From the NCBI GenBank assembly GCA_964402955.1, contig CAYOEZ010000038.1:1-26319 (forward strand): DNA of 26,319 bases. Direction: 5' to 3'. The notes under the pieces were generated by a model. It did not search any database. It was not told where the DNA came from and was given only the letters and a program-made list of their open reading frames with translations. Of the stretch, positions 1 through 6,118 are shown in pieces. Within the stretch, counting starts at the first letter, position 1. Each line of letters starts with the position of its first letter. The translations under genes and the position numbers were made by a program. Source of the stretch: CAYOEZ01 sp964402955 (GTDB taxonomy: Bacteria; Chloroflexota; DTOL01; DAOUCN01).

Positions 1-16
1 GGGTCCTTAGCTTGAT

Positions 17-94
17 GCGTATGGGGCAGGTCTGAGACCTGCCCGCCTGCCCCGTGTGGTCGCGGCAAGACAGGTCTCAGACCTGCCCCTACGC
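17..94. repeat. Intergenic inverted repeat with palindromic arms
   Basis: Two arms (17-41 and 71-94) read almost the same on opposite strands: GCGTATGGGGCAGGTCTGAG and the reverse complement of the second arm, GCGTAGGGGCAGGTCTGAG, differ by one base. Each arm contains its own small palindrome, CAGGTCTgAGACCTG. The about 30 bp between the arms is C/G rich. It can fold as one long hairpin or two small ones. It looks like a dispersed intergenic repeat rather than a terminator because no T-run follows. No gene was seen in positions 1-174 apart from the start of the M20 gene. Confidence 0.75.
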
Positions 95-174
95 ACAGAC
101 GGGCGACTTTGCACAAGCCTGTGAATGGCCCGGATGAGCGAGCGCATCATCAACGTACAAGAGAGGTGTCATCT

Positions 175-1383
175 GTGGAACAAAGCATCGACCTACGCTC
201 GTTGCAGGGACGCATGCGCAGCTATGATAGCGACATGATCGCCTTTGCTCAGAAGCTGATTCAAACCCCGAGCCTGCCGGGCAACGAGAAGCAAGTTGCC
301 GATCTGGTTCGGCTGGAAATGGGACGCCTGGGCTATGACGACGCCTGGATCGACGCCGCCGGCAACGCGGTCGGACTGGTGCGCGGCGTGTCATCGCAGC
401 AGTCCATTTTGTTCAATGCGCACATGGATCATGTCTCAGTGGGTGAGGAATCAGCATGGGCGCAGCCACCATTCTCGGGCGCGCTCGTCGGCGATGACCT
501 GTGGGGGCGCGGCGCCGTCGATCTCAAGGGCAGCCTGGCGGCGATGGTTTACGGGATTGGTGCGCTCAAACGCGAGGGCCTGCTCCCGCCGTGCGATGTC
601 TATGTGGCCGGAGTTGTATTCGAAGAAGAGGGTGGGTATGGCACCGATGTCTTGCTCAAGAGCGTTCATCCCGCCTACTGTGTGATTGGCGAGGCGACGC
701 GCAACCAGTTTTCGCTCGGTCATCGTGGCGTGATCGGATCGTATGTGGAGATCACGGGGCGTGCGTCGCATGCCAGCATGGTTGATATCGGCATCAACCC
801 GCACTTCTCGGCGGCGCGCTTCCTGCTTGGTCTGCGCGATGTGGTGCACCTGCGTGACGATATGCTCGGGCCATCAACGGCCGCGCCGACCCTGTATAGC
901 ACCGATCAGACGAGCGGCAATGTCATTCCCGGCCGTGTGCGCATCTATGTGGATTGGCGCAGCGTGCCGGGAGAAACACGCGAGTCGGTTATGGCGCAGC
1001 TCAATGAGTTGCTGCAAGCGAGCCTCGAACCGGGGACGAGCGGCGATGTGCGACCGCGCGAGTACCACAACATGACGTACACCGGCCAGAGCGTCGAGAT
1101 GCAGGTCGGAAAGGTCGCGGTGAAGCTGGACCCCCAGAGTAACCTGGCTGTGCGCAGTCATCAGGTGCTGGAGAGTGCGCTGGGCCGGACAGTGGACAAG
1201 ATTGTCTGGCGTTTCTGCACCGATGGCTCCAGTTGCGCCGAATTGGGCATTCCTATCTTCGGCTTCGGTCCGGGAGACCCGGAGCTGGCGCACACGTCGT
1301 ATGAACGCGTGCCCCTGGCCGAGTTGAAGGAAGCAGTCGTTGGCAATGCTGCGCTCGCCATGAACCCCGTGTTGGAGGTGTAA
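175..1383 (+). CDS. M20-family metallopeptidase / deacylase (ArgE/DapE/YgeY-like)
   Basis: Predicted cytosolic two-zinc amidohydrolase of the M20 family, the group that includes acetylornithine deacetylase, succinyl-diaminopimelate desuccinylase and YgeY. Visible motifs, numbered from the chosen start: HMDHVSVG with metal-ligand H83 and catalytic D85; GRGAVDLKG with bridging D116; EEEGG at 150-154 with the catalytic/metal glutamates; GEATR with E173; and a C-terminal metal histidine in AHTSYE (H373). The dimerisation lid domain lies at about 180-290. I chose GTG at 175 because AGAGAGG at 160-166 sits 8 nt upstream. An ATG at 109 in the same frame would add 22 residues of unlikely composition and falls just after the intergenic repeat. 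The 402 aa length is normal for the family. It is convergent with the pilin remnant, 11 bp away. The substrate cannot be told from sequence; the family assignment is secure. Confidence 0.85.
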   Translation: MEQSIDLRSLQGRMRSYDSDMIAFAQKLIQTPSLPGNEKQVADLVRLEMGRLGYDDAWIDAAGNAVGLVRGVSSQQSILFNAHMDHVSVGEESAWAQPPFSGALVGDDLWGRGAVDLKGSLAAMVYGIGALKREGLLPPCDVYVAGVVFEEEGGYGTDVLLKSVHPAYCVIGEATRNQFSLGHRGVIGSYVEITGRASHASMVDIGINPHFSAARFLLGLRDVVHLRDDMLGPSTAAPTLYSTDQTSGNVIPGRVRIYVDWRSVPGETRESVMAQLNELLQASLEPGTSGDVRPREYHNMTYTGQSVEMQVGKVAVKLDPQSNLAVRSHQVLESALGRTVDKIVWRFCTDGSSCAELGIPIFGFGPGDPELAHTSYERVPLAELKEAVVGNAALAMNPVLEV

Positions 1384-1394
1384 GCCGGGCTTTG

Positions 1395-1762
1395 CTATTG
1401 CCCAACTTTCCAGGCGGTGATGCGCACGCTGCGGCCGGCTTGCCCCTCGATGTGACGGGCTTCGGCGCGGGCCTCGATGGTCAACTCAGAGACGGCGGAC
1501 GTGACGACGTAGGTGGTCACGGTCGCCGTCATTGTGTTGCCGGCAGGGGGGTTGATTTGCTCGCCCCCGGCGTGATGCCGGCGACAGTGCGCACGCCGAT
1601 CTGGAGCACGCTGAGGAAAACAGTCAGCGCGACAGCCACGATGCCGAGAGCGACGAGAACCTCGATCAGCGTGGAACCGCGCCATGTGTCTGCCCTGGCG
1701 GACGCGCCGCTCTGCGGTGCGAAACCCAGCACAACGTGAGCCGAAGTGGTTCGTCTATTCAT
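1395..1762 (-). pseudogene. Frameshifted minor type IV pilin / pseudopilin (PilV/GspI-like)
   Basis: The first frame, starting at ATG 1762, has a long leader then G^STLIEVLVALGIVAVAL, a type III prepilin signal: cleavage after Gly, Glu at mature position 5, then a hydrophobic helix. It ends early at a stop just after PGASKSTPLPATQ. The next frame carries a sensible continuation (NTMTATVTTYVVTSAVSELTIEA and onward) to a TAG at 1395-1397. One extra base in the C5 run at 1564-1568, or in the G6 run at 1546-1551, joins the two parts into one protein of about 122 aa. AAGAGAGGG lies upstream of the ATG at good spacing. The frameshift may be real or a sequencing error. Expected role: minor pilin of a type IV pilus or secretion pseudopilus. 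The same role family (PilN/PilO) appears 4 kb away on the other strand. Confidence 0.65.
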
Positions 1763-2056
1763 TCAGGGATGCCCTCTCTTCGTATGGCCCAACCATTTCG
1801 CCAATGTCAATCGCGTCTCATTTGTCGGGTGAGCGTCGTCTTTTCTGAAGACAGCGCCGGCCTTCCCAATCCGTTGAGTAAGGGGCTCCCTTGCGCCGTC
1901 CAGGAGCCAAAACGGCCGCCACTGTGGCGCGGAAGAGGCCGCGCCCTACACGATCAAGAAGGATGGCGCTCACCCCCATTCGTGCGGGGAGCAGTGAACA
2001 GGTGCAGGGCTACACGGCACAGCGATGCCAAATATGAACGAGCAGACCGTTGGCTC

Positions 2057-2133
2057 GTCATTGCGAGTGCTGTTTACGAAGCAATCTCAGCGTTGCGCAG
2101 GGGGATTGCTTCGCAAAGAACGCTCGCAATGAC
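2057..2133. repeat. REP-like imperfect palindrome
   Basis: The left arm starts GTCATTGCGAG and continues to CGAAGCAATC. The right arm begins GATTGCTTCG and ends CTCGCAATGAC, its reverse complement. The arms are imperfect in the middle. Palindromes of this GTCATTGCGAG...CTCGCAATGAC kind are common dispersed intergenic repeats in many draft bacterial genomes. It lies 18 bp before the inverted-repeat element. Confidence 0.7.
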
Positions 2134-2151
2134 GGGCGTTCCGCCACATTT

Positions 2152-2312
2152 GACTCCCCTGAAAAAAGGGTAGGCGCGATCGTGCAATGGGACGATGACG
2201 GCCTAAGCGGCTCATTCTGGGGGCAAGAGGTGTGTCTTGCCGCCCAATACGAGCACGAAATGGGGAGCGCGGCGCATTTGATCCGTCGGAAATGAGTTTT
2301 TTCAGGGGAGTC
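2152..2312. mobile_element. MITE-like element with 16-bp terminal inverted repeats
   Basis: A perfect 16-bp inverted repeat, GACTCCCCTGAAAAAA at 2152-2167 and its reverse complement at 2297-2312, bounds a 161-bp segment without a gene. Immediately outside, ACATTT occurs on both sides (2146-2151 and 2313-2318), as expected for a 6-bp target duplication. Size, lack of coding capacity and flanking direct repeat fit a non-autonomous miniature element. No transposase is present in the window, so the mobilising family is unknown. An alternative is a compound intergenic hairpin repeat with fortuitous flanks. Confidence 0.5.
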
Positions 2313-2345
2313 ACATTTGGAAGTGCTGTACACGGCATGTGCGGG

Positions 2346-2374
2346 GTGACACGTGTATGTCCGTATGATATAAT
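2346..2374 (+). promoter_or_regulatory. Sigma-70-type promoter with extended -10
   Basis: GTGACA at 2346-2351 is a -35 one base from TTGACA. A 17-nt spacer leads to TATAAT at 2369-2374, preceded by TG one base upstream (TGATATAAT), an extended -10. Transcription would start near 2381, beyond the in-frame ATG at 2377, which supports ATG 2422 as the start of the regulator gene. It is the best promoter seen for the five-gene group at 2422-10361, and the MITE-like element ends only 34 bp upstream of it. Confidence 0.75.
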
Positions 2375-2421
2375 GCATGCTGGTAGACACGCCGTACACC
2401 CCATATTGCCGGAGAACGCTC

Positions 2422-3864
2422 ATGGCCGATATCCTGACAACAGAGCGGCTCACTTTCAAGTTTCGTTTGCTCGCATTGTTGGCAGTTGGTTTGGCGTATG
2501 TTTTCACAGGCGGAGGAGGCGACACGGCAAGCTTCGTGCTGCTGTGTGTTCTCTATCTCGTTTATGCTCTCGCGCTGCATTCGCTGCCTGCGTCGTGGTC
2601 GCGCCCGATTTTTGTCTTTGGCATGATCGTGGTGGATGCCCTCTATCTGGGTTTGATTCAGTACTCAAGCGGCAATGCGTCCGGTCTCATTGTGGTCTTG
2701 TACCCGCTCCTGGTTCCCTTCTATGCGGTGTATGCTGGTTATAGCTCGGCCTTCTTTACCGCAACTGTCATGCTCGTCGTTTTCGGGGTGACGCAGTGGG
2801 GAGGGGGCCGTATGCCGATTACCTCGGTGCAGTTGTCGCAGATCCCACTCTATTATTTGCTGGCGGCGCTCAGCGGCTACATGGCACAGGGACGGATTCG
2901 TCGACTGGAAGAGCAAGAATCGCTGCAAAGACTGGTTCGGCTGGAGAACGAGGCCCGCAGCCTGAGCGGCGCGGTGCGGACGATCCAGGAATCGTCGGAT
3001 CTGGGGCTCATGCTGCAAGACATGGTGGAAGCAGCGCCGCGCCTGACGGGTCTGCCCGAGTGTCTGATTGGCCTGCTCGACCGCAAGAGCGGCGCGCTGG
3101 TCACACGCGCAGCGACGACAGACCCGGCTCGCCTGGGTGTGGACCGTCTGGACTACCTGGTGGAGTGGCCGCGTGAAGGATCGTTGACCGATGAGGCGCT
3201 GGCCGTCCACGAGCCGATTGCCCTGCGTTCATCGGAAACAGCGAAGGAACGGCTACCCTTGTGGGCGGCAAAGCTGGACGGGGGGGCGATGCTGGCAGTG
3301 CCCCTCACCAACCGCGGTGTTGACGTCGGCGTCATGTGCTTCTACGGCCTGCCAGATGGCTACGCGTTTACGGCGCGTGAGATTGATCTGGCCCAGACAT
3401 TTGCCGACATCGTTGCACTGGTTGCTGTGAACGCTCAGTTGTATGAAGATGTCCAGGTCACGATTGCTAGCGTCATGAGTGATCTGCGACCGGTTGTCTT
3501 GCCCGGTGCGGCGGCGCGCCCCCGTCGCCTGACCAAAATTGAAGTCGGCGATCTCGTTGTGGATATTCCCAAGCGCCAGGCCAAGATCAGCGGCAAGATG
3601 ATCAGCTTGACGCCAACCGAGTTTGATCTGCTGGCCGTGTTGGCCGAAAGCTCGGGGCGCGCGGTCGATCAGGATACTTTGCTGCACCGTGTCTGGGGCG
3701 AAGACTATAACGGCCGCTCAACTGTGGTTGATGTAGGGGTGCACCGCTTGCGGCGCAAGATCGAGAGTGCGACAAGTACAGCGCGGCGTATCATTACGGT
3801 GCGTGGCAGTGGTTACATGCTGGTGCCAGTGACGACGCGCCCTGCCGGGGGGGAACAACGATGA
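2422..3864 (+). CDS. Membrane-anchored GAF / OmpR-type winged-helix transcription regulator
   Basis: 480 aa. About six hydrophobic segments at roughly 13-30, 35-53, 61-80, 86-106, 110-125 and 137-155 form an N-terminal membrane sensor. A charged coiled-coil-like stretch (155-190) follows, then a GAF-like domain (about 190-340) and a C-terminal OmpR/PhoB winged helix (about 372-470) with the typical LTPTEFDLL, VWGEDY, VDVGVHRLRRKIE and RGSGYML motifs. No receiver domain and no kinase domain are present, so it appears to be a one-component regulator held at the membrane. ATG 2422 is preceded by GGAG with 7-nt spacing and lies downstream of the predicted transcription start. Its TGA overlaps the ATG of the subtilase gene (ATGA), implying translational coupling. 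It probably senses a membrane or small-molecule signal and controls its own operon; the ligand is unknown. Confidence 0.8.
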   Translation: MADILTTERLTFKFRLLALLAVGLAYVFTGGGGDTASFVLLCVLYLVYALALHSLPASWSRPIFVFGMIVVDALYLGLIQYSSGNASGLIVVLYPLLVPFYAVYAGYSSAFFTATVMLVVFGVTQWGGGRMPITSVQLSQIPLYYLLAALSGYMAQGRIRRLEEQESLQRLVRLENEARSLSGAVRTIQESSDLGLMLQDMVEAAPRLTGLPECLIGLLDRKSGALVTRAATTDPARLGVDRLDYLVEWPREGSLTDEALAVHEPIALRSSETAKERLPLWAAKLDGGAMLAVPLTNRGVDVGVMCFYGLPDGYAFTAREIDLAQTFADIVALVAVNAQLYEDVQVTIASVMSDLRPVVLPGAAARPRRLTKIEVGDLVVDIPKRQAKISGKMISLTPTEFDLLAVLAESSGRAVDQDTLLHRVWGEDYNGRSTVVDVGVHRLRRKIESATSTARRIITVRGSGYMLVPVTTRPAGGEQR

Positions 3865-6068
3865 AGCATCTGACCGTTCTCGCAATGGTGGCCTGTCTGC
3901 TACTTGCCGTAGCTGTGGGCATGGTGATGTTTGCAACGCCCCAGCGCGCGACAGCGGCGCCGCCTCCGCCAATCCATACATATGATCCAATCAAGCCCGG
4001 TGCAAAGCGGCTGGTCGCTGTTCCGGGCCAAGTCATTGTCAAGTTTAAGGCGAATGTCTCAGAAGCGGCGCGCGCCAGTGTGGTCAAGGCCCAGGGCGGG
4101 TTGCTGGGGCAGAAGCTGCTCGTGCCCAACTATTACCTGGTGACGGTCAAAGAAATCGAGAAGGACACGGTGACCAAGATGGCCGCGGCGCTGAGCAAAG
4201 ACCCCGCGGTAGCCCTGGCTCAGCCCAACTTCTATCGCTATGCCGATCTGACACCCAATGATCCCTTCTATGTCTACCAGTGGAATCTCCCGAAGATCCA
4301 GATGCCCTCGGCCTGGGATGTCAATGCAGGGACAGGCATCACTGTGGCGATCGTTGACACGGGCGTTGCCTATGAGAATTATGCTCAGTTCAGGGTGGCG
4401 CCCGATCTGGCCGGCACGATGTTCGTTCCCGGCTGGAACTTCATCAACAATAACGCACACGCCAACGACGACAATGCTCACGGGACACACGTGGCGGGCA
4501 CGATTGCACAGACAACCAACAATTCGACTGGCACGGCTGGTATCGCCTATCAGGCGCGAATTATGCCGCTCAAAGTGCTCAATGCCGACGGCGTGGGGCA
4601 GGATGATTGGGTGGCGTCAGGAATTGTCTGGGCGGCGGACAATGGGGCCAAGGTTATCAACTTGAGCCTCGGCTCGGAAAGCCCATCGGGCATTCTAGAA
4701 GACGCCGTCAACTACGCCCATGACAAAGGCGCTGTGATTGTCGCCGCTGCGGGCAATGGCGGCGTCGGCAGCCTGAACTACCCTGCCGCATACCCCAATG
4801 TCATCGCTGTCGGCGCCGTGCGCTATAACGAAACCAGGTCTGGCTATTCGAACTTCGGGACGGGATTGTCCGTGGTCGCTCCAGGCGGCGACCTCTCTGT
4901 TGACCAGAACAACGATGGCTATCCGGACGGCATCTTGCAGCAAACCTTTGACCCCACCTCCAAGAATCCGGCCGATTTCGCCTATTGGTTCTTCCAGGGC
5001 ACATCCATGGCGACCCCGCACGTTTCCGGCGTTGCTGCTCTGCTGTGGGCGAAGGGCGTGGTTACGACTCCCAATCAAGTCCGGCAGGCTTTGCAGCAGA
5101 CGGCCAAAGATCTCGGCCAGCCCGGCTGGGACCCGACGTATGGCTATGGGTTGATCCAGGCGCGCGCCGCGCTCGATTGGACGCTTCCTCCCACTGCGAC
5201 GCCCACACGCACTGCGACGCCCACACGCACTGCGACGCCCACACGCACTGCGACGCTGCCCGCTCCGACGAGTACACCGACGGTAACGGCCACCCCCACG
5301 CCGGTTCCGCCCAGTCCTCTTACGATCACGGGCGTCGTGTTTTCGCCTGTTTCGCTCCCAGCCGGTGATGTGCTGCGCGTCGATATCGGTGTCAAGAACA
5401 ACAGCGGCAGCACGGCGCTGACTCAAGGCCCTGGGCCAGGCTTCCTCTTCAGCGAGGGCGACACTGTCGACAGCCGTGGCTATCCTGATGTGCCCGGGCG
5501 CTGGCGCGTCGGTGTGGACTTCGGGGCGCGCTCCGGCGGCAAGGATCACCCCTATCGCTGGGGGCTGGGCAGCGACCTGGCCGCCGGCGCCTCGGTCACC
5601 GTGACCGGGTACATCCGGGTGCTAAATCCACGTACGACCAACTACTGGGTTGGTCTGGTGCAGGAGAGGGTCTCCTGGTGGCAGGACAATGGGGGGACGA
5701 CCAGTGTCACCGTTGGCCCGTCTCCGACCATCTATGGTCTGCGCTTTGCGGGGGCGACGGCGACACGCTATGCCTACGTGTACCAGTGTACCTCCAACGC
5801 GCTTCTGCAGCGGGTCTGGCGTGTGGACTACGGCCGGACGACGGCAACATACCAGTATACCCGGCCCCTGCCGGGCGGCTCCACCTGCGGCGCTCTGAAT
5901 GGCGTCTTCAATGAGTACCAGTTGACGATGAGCGGCGGCGTCATGACGCCTTTTGGCTGGGTGACGCAGTGCAGCGGCGCAGGAGGCACGCGTCGCGTCT
6001 GGCGAGCACTGGTAGACGGCCGCAACGTGCCCTATCAGTATCCGGAAGCAACGGCGAGCTGCCCGTAA
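3861..6068 (+). CDS. Secreted subtilisin-like (S8) serine protease with C-terminal Ig-like and Cys-repeat domains
   Basis: 735 aa. The N-terminal signal peptide runs to about residue 33 (ATAA-PPPP). An I9-like propeptide follows (about 52-125, PGQVIVKFKANVS), then a complete S8 catalytic domain: D166 in VAIVDTG, H207 in HGTHVAGT, oxyanion N299 in AAAGN and S382 in GTSMATPH. A Thr/Pro linker (about 443-486) made of TATPTR repeats leads to an Ig-like beta domain (about 487-618) that also occurs in the next gene. The last 115 residues hold two similar units, each with QC...RVWR...YQY...C (C643/C676 and C704/C734). The protein should be exported and either released or surface-held through its C-terminal domains. 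It is the second gene of the group, coupled by ATGA to the regulator. The family and active site are secure; the target is unknown, though neighbouring surface proteins are plausible. Confidence 0.92.
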   Translation: MKHLTVLAMVACLLLAVAVGMVMFATPQRATAAPPPPIHTYDPIKPGAKRLVAVPGQVIVKFKANVSEAARASVVKAQGGLLGQKLLVPNYYLVTVKEIEKDTVTKMAAALSKDPAVALAQPNFYRYADLTPNDPFYVYQWNLPKIQMPSAWDVNAGTGITVAIVDTGVAYENYAQFRVAPDLAGTMFVPGWNFINNNAHANDDNAHGTHVAGTIAQTTNNSTGTAGIAYQARIMPLKVLNADGVGQDDWVASGIVWAADNGAKVINLSLGSESPSGILEDAVNYAHDKGAVIVAAAGNGGVGSLNYPAAYPNVIAVGAVRYNETRSGYSNFGTGLSVVAPGGDLSVDQNNDGYPDGILQQTFDPTSKNPADFAYWFFQGTSMATPHVSGVAALLWAKGVVTTPNQVRQALQQTAKDLGQPGWDPTYGYGLIQARAALDWTLPPTATPTRTATPTRTATPTRTATLPAPTSTPTVTATPTPVPPSPLTITGVVFSPVSLPAGDVLRVDIGVKNNSGSTALTQGPGPGFLFSEGDTVDSRGYPDVPGRWRVGVDFGARSGGKDHPYRWGLGSDLAAGASVTVTGYIRVLNPRTTNYWVGLVQERVSWWQDNGGTTSVTVGPSPTIYGLRFAGATATRYAYVYQCTSNALLQRVWRVDYGRTTATYQYTRPLPGGSTCGALNGVFNEYQLTMSGGVMTPFGWVTQCSGAGGTRRVWRALVDGRNVPYQYPEATASCP
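5193..5256 (+). repeat. 18-bp tandem repeat encoding TATPTR linker
   Basis: Three perfect copies of ACTGCGACGCCCACACGC (5193-5210, 5211-5228, 5229-5246) and a 10-base partial copy. They encode repeated Thr-Ala-Thr-Pro-Thr-Arg in the interdomain linker of the subtilase. Perfect identity at the DNA level indicates recent slippage or expansion, so linker length may vary between strains or be collapsed in assembly. Confidence 0.9.
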
Positions 6069-6118
6069 GGGGCTGTCACCGCATGACCTGTGGCTGAACG
6101 TGAACGGGGTGGGGAGAG

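Larger units (their letters stand above)
1763..2345. other. Non-coding repeat-rich intergenic stretch
   Basis: About 600 bp between the divergent pilin remnant and the regulator. No open frame here has a plausible start, composition or family resemblance; the frames present are open by chance. It holds the palindrome at 2057-2133, the inverted-repeat element at 2152-2312 and, inside it, a small hairpin with GGCAAGA/TCTTGCC arms (2222-2228 and 2235-2241). The part at 1840-2050 also resembles degraded intergenic repeats (CTCCC/GGGAG pieces), but I see no defined element in it. Confidence 0.6.

Noticed and set aside
1736..2744. Several open frames of 80-170 aa in and around the 1763-2421 intergenic stretch
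   Set aside because: They run over the palindrome, MITE-like element and promoter, have no plausible start signals, and one runs into the regulator gene in the wrong frame.
5193..5256. Regular 18-bp repeats as a possible CRISPR array
   Set aside because: No spacers lie between the copies and the unit is in frame, encoding a TATPTR linker; the same holds for 6782-6853.
4695..5549. Minus-strand frame of 284 aa with CGRRSACGRRSA repeats
   Set aside because: It is the reverse reading of the subtilase catalytic and linker region; the repeats come from the 18-bp tandem repeat.
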